This document shows positions 36,001 through 46,755 of a DNA stretch of 64,000 nt, piece by piece. Under the pieces are notes generated by a model. The model worked only from the letters and a program-made list of their open reading frames with translations, made no database searches and was not told the origin of the DNA. Position numbers and translations under genes: made by a program. The stretch's first letter is position 1. Each line of letters begins with the position of its first letter. Source of the stretch: Lucifuga dentata (Eukaryota > Chordata > Actinopteri > Ophidiiformes > Bythitidae); assembly GCA_014773175.1 (NCBI GenBank), contig VXCM01000040.1, positions 62,001 to 126,000 of the forward strand, written 5' to 3'.

Positions 36001-39000
36001 GTTTTTGACTTTGTGCTTGTGTGATTGTGTCTTAGTGTGTGTAGGTAGCAGAGAGAGAGAGATCTGAATGTTTAAACGTGTGTCGGTATAGCCTGAGAAG
36101 ACACAGATGCAGGGATGGACTCATTCTTTCCTCGCCGTCTTTCGCTGAGTGACTCACTCGGTCATGTCTCAAGGTGTCCTGCGTATTTTCCTGTATTATC
36201 TCCGTCTCTCTCTCTCACTCTGCTCCAGCTTGTTCTCATGTCCTCAGTGGGGGCGATCAATAAGCCAGATGATGGGATGAGGTAATGAGAGCCGTGCTGC
36301 GATGCCATACGTGAATTTATGGGACTTCTGTGTTGCGTTATCATCTCTTGTGATGGTAAGCGTTGTGTATTTCCTGTCATTACATCCTGGAATCTGGCGC
36401 CCAGACGGAGCCGTCGTGGGTCCGGTGGGTAGGTAGGTGAAAAGATGACTCCATGAAACAGGGTCAAAGCTTTTAACCTGCTCAGGTTCATGATCTTCCC
36501 AGGAAAAACTGAGAGCCTGGGACATAAAAGACACATGCTGCTAATGCTAACTCACCTTTGGACCAGGAAGACCTTCTCCTATAGATCCTCTCTCTCCTTG
36601 GATTCCCTGTGGCCCTTGAGGCCCCTGAGCAAAACAAAATATATATATGACAACCAGAGGAAGATGCAAAATAGATCTTTAATTATTATCATAATGGTGA
36701 ACTGATTTTGCTTTTGTACTCACTGGCGGTCCAGGCTCGCCAAGTCCTGGAGGACCTGGAGGCCCCATTCGTCCCTGTAAGCCAACATCACCCTATAGAG
36801 AGAGAGAGAGAGGAGTGAGACAAAGCAGGAAGATTGTGTTATTATGACTTCATTTTCCAAAATAGTGGTGGGCAGACGTCACCTTAGGTCCCGGAAGGCC
36901 AAGCCCTGTTTCTCCTTGGATTCCAGGTGGCCCAGGAAGTCCCCTTTCTCCCTATAAAAGACAGGCAGGGATAGACATGTGCAAAGACACACACAAAGAC
37001 ACTTTAAGGCCCACGCACAGTTCGAGTTCTGATATCTCCCCCTGGCTGTAATTAGTCCAAATACCACATGGTTGGTTTTTGGACCAATTACAGCCAGGCA
37101 GAGGTATCAGAAAACACCAAAGGCAAAAATCGACCTTGGGAGTCCTGCACAAAGAAAACCATAAGAACCTGAATTACCTCTTAAGCCTTGCAAGATGTGT
37201 TTTTAGCATGAAAATACCATATAAAGGACCATACCACTTGTTTCCAGTTCATTCCAATACGCTATTAAAATCAAGATGTTGAGACTTGAAACGTGCTTGA
37301 GATAGGTCATCCGTCACGGCGAAACATGACGTCTATTAGAGTTTTTGTTGGAATAACTTTATTTAACCGGTCCAAAATTGAGCTGCATGGAAGGCAGGGA
37401 ATATAGCCGCAGGAAAAGACGGCTTTTACTGAGAAATTAAAAAGATTGTGCCTTCTATTATCATGTGTAAGTGTTAGCAGGCAAAACATTGAATTTTAAT
37501 GGAAGTATCACCTGAACATTTGATTTTGAAAGATTAGGGAATTTGGTAGAATAATAGGAAAACATAAACAATTTTATGTTTTGGAAAATGGTTGTCAGTA
37601 ATGTAACGTGGATGCAGAATCAATGATGTGGTCCTTTAAGCCTGATTGCAGGGTCCAATGCCCCATTTGGACCTGACGCTGGCCTTCTGATGAGACCAGA
37701 TACACTGATGTCTTACACCTCAGTTCTTTTGGAGAGGGTTCAGACTTGTACTTGGGGGGTTCAGGAGAAATTCCCCCAGTCGAGACTTTATTGGTAAAGA
37801 ATGCAATTATTCAGCCAGCAGCTGTAAATCAGTCACGGTGTGCAGCAGGAGGACGCACGGTGCGAAGAAGGCGTGGAAATATTACTAGGCGCATACCGGT
37901 ACTTATTTTCCCCCCTCTCCTCTGCCCTTTCAGACAAGTCGGGGCAATGTTTAAAGCCAGACATTAGTCTACCATTCAGTTGATATAGGATGACAGCCAG
38001 ACAATCAACCTGCACATTCTTCCAAAATAATTAAGGAGAGAACACTTGGTGGGGAATGTGGGCTTATGGTAGAAATGGCGGCTATAACGCAGGAGAGGCA
38101 GTTTTAAGAGGAGGAACAGACAAATAGACTGTCAAGGTAATAACAGCTGAGGAACTTCAGAGGGGTTTCACGTCTTCCAGTGCCGATGGATCATAATTCA
38201 CCAATACTGTTATTATTTCAGGTAGAAGAGTCCAGATGTATGTATCAGGTATCAGGTGTGGGTCTACGTGACATTTGTGATGTTATTTATGTCCGTGATG
38301 AATTGATTTAATCTAAATGCAATATAAATGTCAACGTCATGAGGGGAATGATAGGAAGGTCTGAGGAAAAAAAAAGTCACTTCAGGAACAGATTCAACAG
38401 AATTTCATTCATTTTCTTTGCGCTGATGAAGAAAATGACATTGATGCCCTTTCTTGCAGCTATGAAAGAGAGGTAATTCAAAACAGACCGACTTGAGATC
38501 GTGTTTATGCGCCGACGAAAAAGCCGGGATTCTTCAGGTATGCATCTGGTTTTAAGCCTGAAGGTCACCTTTGATCAATGCATTTGGACTGATAAAGGGA
38601 AAGGCCAGGCTTTGCCAAAGTTCAACTACTCACGCAGAAAGGAGAGAGCAGAGAGATGCATTTACTTCTTTCTTTGCTTCCTTTTGTTCTCAAGAGATCT
38701 CCAAATTTCAAAGATGTGTCGTTTTCATGAAAGCATGAAAGCGGAGGAATGCTTACTTTTTTACCCATGGGACCTTCATGTCCAATATCGCCATGTGGAC
38801 CCGGCAAACCCTGAATGATGAATAAATACAGGCTGTTAGACAAAAAGAAAGCCAAATGGCATAACTTGACTTGATGATGGAAAGAATAATTCACCTGTAG
38901 TCCTCGATTTCCTCTGGGGCCAACTACACCTTCAGGACCCTGAGAACAGAATAGATGTTCCCAAAACTCAAAGTCCATGCATCTTACAGATTCTGTTCCA

Positions 39001-40202
39001 ATCAGTAATACGGTGGTAAATAAATAAAAACTGAAAAAATAGTAGTAAAAAAGTTAAGCATGAACATGGTTTCAAGTTATTACAGCAAACAAGCAACTTA
39101 CTCTGTCTCCCTTAATTCCAGGTATGCCACATTCCCCTCTCTCTCCCTGTAAAAAAAAAAAAAAAAAANAAAAAAAAAAAAAAAAAAGTAAAACTGCTGT
39201 CCTAATAGTGTAATTTTGGAATATTTTTTAACATAGTGTAATTTTTAAGCCCAATATGTCTATATATAATAATGGATTTTAATTGTGTTGGCTTGCAACA
39301 ACTCCAGCATAGGATTTAGGATTGAGAAATTTGGGGGAATATTCCTTTAAAGGTAAATTAACTCCTGATAGCTGCAGACAAGCTTGACATTAAGCACAAA
39401 TGGAAAAAAAAGAGCAGAAAATGTCATGGTATTTCTAAAGCTTTTTAGGGCAAACATCGTTCCGCATCGCATTACCAGGTTTTGTGAAACTCTTCACTTC
39501 TTGGAATTTGTAGATTTGTCATGTTCGTAGGAACTCTATAATTTGACTAAAGAAAGGGGATACTGATAGGCTCTGCAGGAGGATCCATACAATACCTTCT
39601 CTCCTTTGTATCCCGCCTTTCCCTGTGTGTACAAAACAGTGTTGTTAAGCAAAGAGGAGACAACAGAAAAGCCAAACATTGCCACACAGACAGCAGAACT
39701 TTGAAATTGAAAATTGAAAGAAAATTTGATATGCTTAGCAACTATATCGTCGCAAATGTTTCAAGACCCTGATCTTACCTCTGCTCCTTCCCGACCTGGA
39801 AGTCCACTGAGTCCGCCCTCCCCCTGAAGAAAACGGGAAGTTTAATTCACCAGAACAAAGTTTGCATATGGCACATCTTCAACAATTCCAGCTTTGCATA
39901 ATGCTTTAAAGACAAGCAGCTGATGGTTAAAGGAGCAGTTCGTACCTTTTGTCCTTTTGGGCCGGGGCTTCCATCCTCTCCAGGTCGACCCTTCTTTCCC
40001 TGCAGCAAAGGTCATGGAGGCAACATGTTTGAATTGCGTCATGGATGAAAGCCTTCGTGTCTCAGAACAGATGAGTCAGAGGCAGCTTCAAACTGTGTGT
40101 GTGTGTGCATGTGTGTGTGTGTACTCACCCTCTCAACTCTCTGGCTCCTATCTCAGTTTTTATGCATGCTCATATGTGTTACGGGCTCTCTCTCTCTCTC
40201 TN

Positions 40203-40255
<53 letters not shown>

Positions 40256-43200
40256 GTTTCTTTGTCTGCACACACTTCCTGCAGCATGCATCTGCAGCCC
40301 GTGATGTGAAACAGCTTTTGTTGGAAGCATTAGGTTTAAGGGAGTAATTACTCACTTACATCCTGTGAAAATACATCAAAGCATAACCACCGTGGCAAAT
40401 TGTGGCTGACCTTCTCTGCGCAATCACAGAAGGGTTCACGTCACGACACGCATTTGGCAGACAAAGAAATCCCCGCACGTAATCTCTTATCTATCATGCG
40501 TGTCCTCAGACAATCCCCAAAAAACAGAATTCTTTCAGACATGATTCTACTGATTTCTCATGTAAATATCTGTTTAGGCTTGTTCACAGTAAACTTTAAG
40601 AGGAATGCGAGGCATTCGCTTGACTCTCACTGCTCCAGGGAAATTCAGCCTCTCAAAACCGCACGATTTACTAAACCTCCCCAAAACCCTGCAATTATGT
40701 AGCCTGTTAGCGTCAAGGGTGCCTTTGTCAGTTGTGTTGTACTCCATGGCGCTTCAAAGGAACCATTTTGGGAGTAATTGTCTGTTGGGGGAATCAGAAG
40801 AACACATGTGGTTTTCAGAGAGAGTTGTGATCTTGGAGGCAAACAGGATCGGACTTACAGGGGGGCCGCTGGGTCCTCGCTCTCCCTTGTCACATGCACA
40901 CTTGCTCAGGGCCAGGGGACACTTGAAACACAATGAGAAACCACATTCTTACAGGGCAATCAGGAGTGTAAATCAAGAAATGTGGGAAAAACCAGAGCGC
41001 CAAGACTCACCCCTTCATCAGCCAGGTCGGTCTGTGGAGGAAGAAACACAAGATGAGATCAAGAAGTCATACAAAATACGTCTGATCTAAGAAAATTCTA
41101 CTAGTTTTAACAAAAAAGGCTTGATGATGTGATTTAAGAGAGCAAAATCCTAATGCTGCATGTTTTTAATTTTGGATCCTTAAGATCTCAGAGTTATATT
41201 ATGGGACCCTCCAGGAGCCACAAACACCTGCTATTCATATTCATATACATTTAAACTCATTCACTTCCTCTCCAGGACTCTCAGTTTTCCAAACGGCCTT
41301 CAAACTCCTCCACCTGCCTCTCTGAATGTAGCTTTGATGGACCTGATCTTCTTCTTGTAGCACTTACATCTCGCCTGAGCCCCATTTTTCACCCCATATG
41401 TTGCTTTTCACATGAAAGCTGACTGCATTCTCCGTACGAGCGGGTATGGTGGAAATTCCAAGGCTAAACACAAACCACATGCATTGGTCAGTAAAAAAGA
41501 CTCTCCAAGAATCCAGGGTATATTTCCGTAGCGTTAGGGGAGGGGGGAAGCCACCGTCCATTCTTTGGGAATTGAGCAATAGTCAAACAGGAATGGCAGA
41601 GATAAAAGAGGCTCTCAGCTGGTACAGAAGCACAGGAATATAACATACAGATGCCAGGCTGTACCAAGGCAACGAGAGATCAAAGCCCCCTTGTAGACTG
41701 GCTGCTGGGTGCTTGCATGCCTGCATTCTGCTGGCATGCAAGCANAAAGCCCCCTTGTAGACTGGCTGCTGGGTGCTTGCATGCCTGCATTCTGCTGGCA
41801 TGCAAGCAATCCTGCAGATTAATGCTGCAGGACTCTTCAGTGTTGAGCTCTATAAGGTTTCCTTTATCATATTTAGATGTGTACCACCTGTGTCAGCAGT
41901 CAGCCCGGGTTTGAAGTGGTTGGATGATAGCGTGTATGCACAATCTTGTTGGGTTTCTTCTCTTTTCTGCACCCGATTTTCCCACAAAGAGATTTTAATG
42001 TGGACCAGATGTTCCATCCGATTGATTTAAACGTACTTGTGTTGCTGCGCAGCACATGTTCTGATTATCTTTGTGGAAAGTACACCGAGACTTTGAAATT
42101 ACCCCCAATTATTCAAGTCAAGACAAACAATCGGAAATAGAGGCAAATTGTGTATCTGTTACCTCCCAAACCAGCAACACAGAGACGACAGCCAATTTTG
42201 CATCTTTATCCTGTGATTTCAGAGTGGATGTCAGAATGGATTTTACAGCAACACTTGGCGATGACAGTGAGGGCAGGCCTGTTACCATGGCAGCAGGTAG
42301 CAGGTGTACATCAGGGATGCAATAACCCAAGTGATGGGTGGTGTCAGAAGCAGCAGAGAGGAAGTGCTTATATTGGGTTGCAGGGAGAAGTCAAACTCAT
42401 TAACATTTGGATCATTTGGCTCAAGTCTGGCTGCTTTTTTTTTTTTTTTNTTTTTTTTTTTTTTGGTATTTTCAAAGCTTGCATCTGTCAGAAATTCTTG
42501 ACCGCGGGCAATGAGAAATTATCTAACACATTAAAAAGAAGAAAGGTCAGGACAGCTAGCAAAGAGATTGTATGCAAGTCCAAGCATGAGACACATATTC
42601 TGAAAAACGTTTCTCCATTGGTGTATTCAGAAAAACATGACGGAACAATTTTCTTGCATGTATAAGTTGTGATTTCTGGAAATGAGATGAGCTGCAGAGG
42701 ATGATCTGAAGAGGGAGGAATACTTCACAGCAGAACTGGATTTATTGGTAGAGACCATTTATAATTCAGAACTCAAAGAATTGGTAATGGACCCTGAATT
42801 TCATCATCTAAGAATCAGCATGCTGTCTGAAAACTCACCATTTCCTTGATGACTTTGTCCACAATGCCTCTATCCTGCAGGTTATGAAGGTAGCGTGATG
42901 GCGGCGAGCTCGCAATTAACCGCAGCTGGGCGATGTTGGCGGGCTCATTAGCTTCAGGTGTGATGCCTATGGTGAAGAAGCGGACGCCCTGGTTCTTGGC
43001 ATCGGCCACAGCTGAGAATATGTCTGGGTTTCTGGGATGGGAGATGCCATCGTAGAGCAGAACAGCCACCTTGATGCTGCTGGGTTCTGACTCTTCCAGG
43101 TAGATGCGGGTCAGGTTGGTGATGGCGTAGGTGGTGTAGGTGCCGTGACCGATGTAGACAATGGGAGCGATTCGGGCCTTGAAGTCATCGGCACCCCTCC

Positions 43201-45049
43201 ACTGCTTGAAGGTCTGCTCTATGATGACATGGCTGCTGTACTGAAGGAGGGCCGAGCGCGAGATGAGCCCACGGCCGGTCTGCAGCCTGAAGTCCTGCAN
43301 CTGTACTGAAGGAGGGCCGAGCGCGAGATGAGCCCACGGCCGGTCTGCAGCCTGAAGTCCTGCAGCCGCGCCACCACGTCTGTGGCGAAGCGCTTTTCCT
43401 GGTCATGGTTGTCCTTGGCACTCTCTGAGCTGTCGATCAGGAAGGCTAACTCCAAACTGCAGTCTTCATTCACGAGCGCTGAGAATGAAGACAGGATAGC
43501 CATTAAAACACAGTTTTTAACCTTGTAAGGTTACTTTTACGTTAACTCCACCTAAAAAGGTATTAACAAGGGTCACAGTCAGTTTGAAGGCCTCGTTTCA
43601 GATGACTAACAGCAAAGAAGCACAATTATTTTCTAGAAGAACTGATTTTATCATTAAAGGACCACACCACCCATTTAGCATGTTTGAGCCTAATATATTC
43701 AGTTTTCATATACGTAACATTACTCACAACCATTTCCCAAAGGATAAAACTGTATTTCAGTGTTCCTGATATTTTTCAAAATCTCTTAAAATTTCAAAAT
43801 CAAAAATTCAAGATACACCCACCTTAAAAATCGATGTTTTGTCTGCTAATAGTTACACAGCCTTATGAAGTCATGGTCGTTTAAATTTTTAGATAAAAGC
43901 AGATCTTCTTTTGGGACTATATTCCCCCTTTTTATTGTGCTTAAACGCTAAAATTACGTTTTGTTCACAATAATGGAATACCTACCTCAAGAACATTTCA
44001 AGTATCAATAAGTTGATTTTAATAGCAGAATGAACTGAAACCAATGGCGGTCTGGAAGGTAGGAAAAACATTTTTAATTCACCATTCCAGTAGTATGCTT
44101 TGGGAAATGATTTTCAGTATGAAAATTGAATATATTAGGCTCAAACATGCAAAATGGGTGGTATGGTCCTTTAAACATCAGCCTTTGCTGTAGCTTTTGT
44201 CCTTGTTCATTGCCAGATTGGTTGTCAAGGTCTCCTTAAATTAAAGTATGCCGTCATTATTCTCATGTCCTGTTAAATATAAAGATGCAGATGTTCACTA
44301 TTCTGTGGATCATGAGTCATGAATCATCCATAACACTTTTCCTTAAGTAAGACTTCAAAAGAGGGTAAAGGTGGTTTATTGACCAATCTGGAAGTAGGTC
44401 TGAGCCTGAAGCCTGTCATGAAGCGTGGGACAGGTTCATGAATGTGACACATAATTTTTGCACAGGAATAAAAGTAACTCAACTGGCGGCATCAACCTTC
44501 AGCAATGGAAGGAGGGCACAAATCTAATATAGGCTGAGGATAAATCACATTAATCTTCCTGGAAATATGTCACAGAGAGAATGTGCCTGGGGAAACAGAA
44601 TTCCGAGCGAATAAAACATTTGGGTAACAGTGCACAGAGCAGTCACACAGGAGATGGATGGCTCCAAAAAAGATGGAAGATATGATCAATCCAAGTGGAT
44701 TATATCCTCCAGCAATATCCTTGTTAAGAATCGTGTTCCAGTTATTCCACCTGTGGCAACACCTTTTTTTTTTTTCCAGGGATGAAGCCAAAATGAAACA
44801 TGCTACCTTCACAAATTCCACATCACTACAAAGATGCAAACTCTTTGATTATTGCAAATATGAAGCATTATCAGAAAACACAGACTTACATTTGCCATTT
44901 TGGGTCAAAGAATTGGATGTATGGAGTTTGCTCTTCTTCTTGGGGATTACTACCTCATCTTCATAGTCTTCATCATAGTCCTGCGCCCAAAGACCTTTAA
45001 GTCCAAGCAGTAGCAACAGCCAGGGCAGTGAGGGGGACATCACCACCAT
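27024..45049 (-). CDS. col28a1: type XXVIII collagen (VWA-collagen-VWA-Kunitz), 35 coding exons
   Basis: Secreted extracellular-matrix collagen. Exons (5' to 3'): 45049-44890, 43478-42839, 41031-41011, 40921-40859, 39999-39946, 39823-39779, 39622-39596, 39146-39102, 38939-38895, 38810-38757, 36951-36883, 36792-36724, 36624-36556, 34186-34118, 33406-33338, 33229-33161, 33063-32995, 32912-32841, 32763-32695, 32582-32511, 32392-32324, 32219-32151, 31721-31653, 31324-31256, 31161-31093, 30497-30429, 30300-30232, 30143-30063, 29963-29928, 29844-29808, 29647-29090, 28510-28230, 28126-27844, 27374-27180, 27031-27024. After removing a 65-base assembly duplication in exon 2 the total is 3747 bp, in frame throughout: 1248 aa. 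The domain order is diagnostic of COL28. Fish have several COL28 paralogues (col28a1, col28a2), so the symbol's paralogue letter is uncertain. One intron uses GC-AG. Confidence 0.93.
27180..27374 (-). CDS. col28a1: COL28 Kunitz/BPTI domain exon
   Basis: Penultimate exon, starting in phase 1 (AG|AG ATG GCA CCC). It encodes six cysteines in Kunitz spacing: [13 protein letters not shown], then [12 protein letters not shown], then DECKRTC. The P1 position after the second Cys is Arg, so a trypsin-like protease inhibitor is possible. The exon ends T-G with a GTACGC donor; the last two codons and TAA come from a tiny exon at 27031-27024. Confidence 0.93.
27844..28510 (-). CDS. col28a1: COL28 low-complexity linker exons (28510-28230 and 28126-27844)
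   Basis: These two exons join VWA2 to the Kunitz domain. The first finishes the VWA region ([14 protein letters not shown]) and then runs into Asn-Gly repeats ([16 protein letters not shown]). The second opens with a Gly tract ([15 protein letters not shown]) and carries a 15-Ser run encoded by mixed TCT/TCC/TCA/TCG codons before PAPKPALPK. Such linkers evolve quickly. The phases on both sides agree with the neighbours. Confidence 0.85.
28665..29015 (+). mobile_element. diverged, 3'-truncated palindromic MITE in a col28 intron
   Basis: TTAAAGGATCATACTGGC starts it. Internal family words TTTCAAGTCTCTGCAAGTCGATTTTCC and the GGAAGGAAGG block are recognisable. The right terminus is missing. The end coordinate is approximate. 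Confidence 0.6.
29090..29844 (-). CDS. col28a1: COL28 second VWA domain exons (29844-29808 and 29647-29090)
   Basis: The 37-bp exon [13 protein letters not shown] leads into [23 protein letters not shown]. The MIDAS motif is complete: D-x-S-x-S in IDSSES, the Thr in [10 protein letters not shown] and the Asp in [11 protein letters not shown] domains bind protein ligands through this metal site. Cysteines in ICGCGIRC at the end of the helix could link chains. The exon ends in phase 1 at TLP. Confidence 0.93.
29928..40921 (-). CDS. col28a1: COL28 collagenous domain exons
   Basis: Twenty-six exons encode Gly-X-Y repeats, starting after a [16 protein letters not shown] segment. Fifteen exons are exactly 69 bp (23 codons) and each contains one Gly-X-Gly interruption at the sixth triplet (for example [24 protein letters not shown]). 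Two exons are 72 bp with eight perfect triplets (32511-32582 and 32841-32912). The N-terminal part uses 27, 45 and 54 bp exons, and one exon (39102-39146) contains a cysteine (GERGEC). Short helix interruptions are a known trait of collagen XXVIII. Confidence 0.92.
31412..31431. other. G-run with N gap
   Basis: A homopolymer G tract split by N at 31422. It is a sequencing or assembly break in a col28 intron. Confidence 0.8.
34187..36555 (-). other. largest central col28 intron
   Basis: About 2.4 kb between the collagen exons at 34118-34186 and 36556-36624. It holds a CT-rich tract near 35045-35082 and a (GA)n near 36050. Several 70-140 codon open frames on both strands show no domain that I recognise. 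No collagen-type exon was found inside it. Confidence 0.6.
37029..37110. repeat. 82-bp hairpin-forming inverted repeat in a col28 intron
   Basis: The left arm 37029-37060 (CTGATATCTCCCCCTGGC...) pairs with the right arm 37079-37110 (...GCCAGGCAGAGGTATCAG) over 32 bases with four mismatches, around an 18-base loop. It is unrelated to the TTAA elements. It could be a small MITE or a hairpin RNA precursor. Confidence 0.7.
37221..37639 (+). mobile_element. palindromic MITE with left-end deletion, col28 intron
   Basis: ATAAAGGACCATACCAC jumps directly to TTTCCAGTTCATTCCA, skipping the first ~120 bases of the family. The right side retains GTTTTGGAAAATGGTTGTCAG and ends GTGGTCCTTTAA. Confidence 0.7.
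39151..39187. other. poly-A with N gap
   Basis: A-run interrupted by N at 39169, directly beside the acceptor of the exon ending at 39146. It is an assembly break. Confidence 0.8.
40185..40251. repeat. (TC)n microsatellite with N gap
   Basis: A TC run of about 33 units with N at 40202, in a col28 intron. Ser-Leu open frames here are artefacts. Confidence 0.95.
41682..41808. other. 63-bp duplicated contig end around an N
   Basis: 41682-41744 and 41746-41808 are identical, with N at 41745. Each copy holds a small palindrome, GCTTGCATGCC...GGCATGCAAGC. It is read as an unmerged contig overlap in a col28 intron. Confidence 0.88.
42839..43478 (-). CDS. col28a1: COL28 first VWA domain exon
   Basis: Encodes [22 protein letters not shown] to VDKVIKEM. 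The MIDAS residues are present ([23 protein letters not shown]). The raw exon is 640 bp and contains an assembly duplication: 43236-43299 repeats as 43301-43364 around the N at 43300. Removing 65 bases gives 575 bp (2 + 191 codons), which restores phase with the signal-peptide exon (phase 1) and the 21-bp exon at 41011-41031. Confidence 0.92.
43236..43364. other. col28a1: 64-bp duplicated contig end around an N, inside COL28 VWA1
   Basis: Two identical 64-base copies flank N 43300, both encoding [20 protein letters not shown]. As it stands the duplication breaks the exon's reading frame. The family length and the phases show it is not real sequence. Confidence 0.92.
43654..44174 (-). mobile_element. 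TTAA-bounded palindromic MITE in col28 intron 1
   Basis: TTAAAGGACCACACCACCC starts it and GGGTGGTATGGTCCTTTAA ends it; the outermost ~20 bases are near-perfect inverted repeats. The interior is the reverse complement of the copy at 6676 (ATACACCCACCTTAAAA, GGGACTATATTCCCC, GGTAGGAAAAAC). Both TTAA flanks are present. Confidence 0.82.
44890..45049 (-). CDS. col28a1: COL28 signal-peptide exon
   Basis: [23 protein letters not shown] is a typical signal peptide, followed by an acidic stretch DYDEDYEDE and a basic KKKSK cluster. It ends in phase 1 at a GTAAGT donor. An acceptor-like CTCAG lies seven bases before the ATG, so a non-coding first exon is likely, perhaps ending near 45205 (donor GTGAG on the minus strand). 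Confidence 0.85.
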
Positions 45050-45487
45050 GACTGTCCTGAGAGACAGCGACAAGCATAGACACACACATAATCTCTTTGC
45101 AATTTGATAACTTCTAAAAAAAAAAAAAAANAAAAAAAAAAAAAAAAACGCATACACTCACAGAACAAGCTTTAACAAGCATGACACAAACACGCAGAAC
45201 TCACGGTACAGCACTGCTGACTCAGCACTCCAACGTGCTCAGAGATGCAGAAAGAAAAGTTAACAATAGGAAAGGGAGGAAATTCTGATCAGGTATCCAC
45301 GTCCTCAGCATCCAGCGTGTGTGTCGTCCCGGGTTTGAGCTAAGTGTTGTGAGTCTTTAGGGCAAGTAGGAAACCATGCAGCAGCAGCAGCCTGTTGCCA
45401 AAATCTTTTGACTGTATCCTGGCTGACATGAGACTCCCTGTTAGCTCAAATTCAAACCATTCACACTGAATGAAGGGAGGACCAGCC

Positions 45488-45497
45488 CTTTTAAAAT
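45488..45497 (-). promoter_or_regulatory. col28a1: possible TATA-like element for col28
   Basis: CTTTTAAAAT on the plus strand reads ATTTTAAAAG on the minus strand. It is roughly 280 bp upstream of the predicted end of the first non-coding exon. No direct evidence of use. Confidence 0.25.
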
Positions 45498-46552
45498 CCA
45501 CTCACTCCCATTTTAGGGAGCGAGTGGGAGGGGTGGCCAGGGAGACAGCTGTAGACACTCCAGAAATCCCTTGTCAAGGTGCTGCGCTGTGCAAAAAGTA
45601 AAGGGTGGAACTACTTTATGACAGAGCCATGTCATTTTATTTAGTTATCTTTGCTATTTGAAAACAGGAACAGAAAGTACAGCTCCAGGGTGTCTGAGTA
45701 ATTTGTCTTTGTCAGTTCTTGTTGGTTCTCTGGCTCATATTGTCATCATGCAGGGAAACTGGGTGAACTCCAATTTTGCTTTAAGTATTTTTTTCTGTTG
45801 ATTGTCCTTATGGGTACCTCACCCTCAGGACAATCCAGAGAGCTGGAAAAGTTTGGATTGGGGATTTATAGCTCAAGGCAACACACCTTGTGACGCGCAT
45901 CATAATTCACCTGTGAAAACACACGGGGAATCACTCTATCTTCTTGCTCCTGGCATGAGTTACTATAAACAAAGATTCATGGAAGCCACAGATTAGTAAA
46001 ATGAAATGAAAGAATACAAAAAAAAAAAAAATCATAATTTCACATTTGATAGGAGAGGCTTTTGGTTATCAGATTTCACAACAATTAATAAAATGTCATC
46101 CAAATGGCTCATTACTTATAGCGTGAATAAGAAATCAGCAGAAATGTCTTCAAAGCTGGATGATATCAGTCGAGTTTAAGCTGAAACCTGCTGCTTTTCC
46201 TTTTCAGGACCAGAGAAAAATCTCAATTTATCATTATGATTCCCATGTAAGACCACAGGCCTGGATCAGAGGAGTCCAAAATCCCAGGATACTGAACTGG
46301 AATCACATAACTCTACAACAGGGGTGATAGTGTGTGTTTTTATAACTTACTGTGCTCCTGAAAGCAGGCAAAGCTGAGCTGTCATGCAAGAATGCTCCAC
46401 TGAAAGATGGACCTTCTAAAATCTGATTTATGGAAATGATCTCTTACTTTAATTCTGACTCAGCTTGGAATTCTTTTGTAGCGAGGAGTAGGAATTAGCC
46501 CTTCCATGCTTTGTGCTGACCTTTAATTTTTAAAGCTACTGCTTTAGCTGTT

Positions 46553-46755
46553 GTCTTACAGTTTCGACTGTTTCTTTGCTTGTGTAATGCACATCATATG
46601 GTGATCCGACATCAAAGGAAATTTCACAGCTTCCAGGGAAGGAAAGGTTAGTGTAAAAGTTATTTTCAAATCCACGAGCCCCAATTATGACAACAACATA
46701 AGTTCCACCTTTCCTTGTGTTTTCACAGCCAGAAATCACAGGCAGCATCTGAAAT
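46553..46755 (-). CDS. unidentified terminal exon-like ORF
   Basis: An acceptor TTATTTCAG precedes a 67-codon open frame, MLPVISGCENTRKGGTY... to ...TVRQQLKQ, then TAG. Only this frame is open. Its composition (hydrophobic VVVIIGARGF core, SCEISFDVGS) looks like real protein and not chance. I do not recognise the family. Possible partner exons lie at 48442-48491. It could also be a decayed gene. Confidence 0.35.

Noticed and set aside
37130..37150. Collagen-like short words between 37.1 and 38.7 kb
   Set aside because: No open Gly-X-Y frame of more than a few triplets with splice sites was found. The reading frame closes without extra exons.
42421..42465. Poly-T with N as a retroelement tail
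   Set aside because: The homopolymer with an N is the same assembly break type seen at 6941, 11403, 39169, 45131 and 47952. No element body or target duplication was seen beside it.
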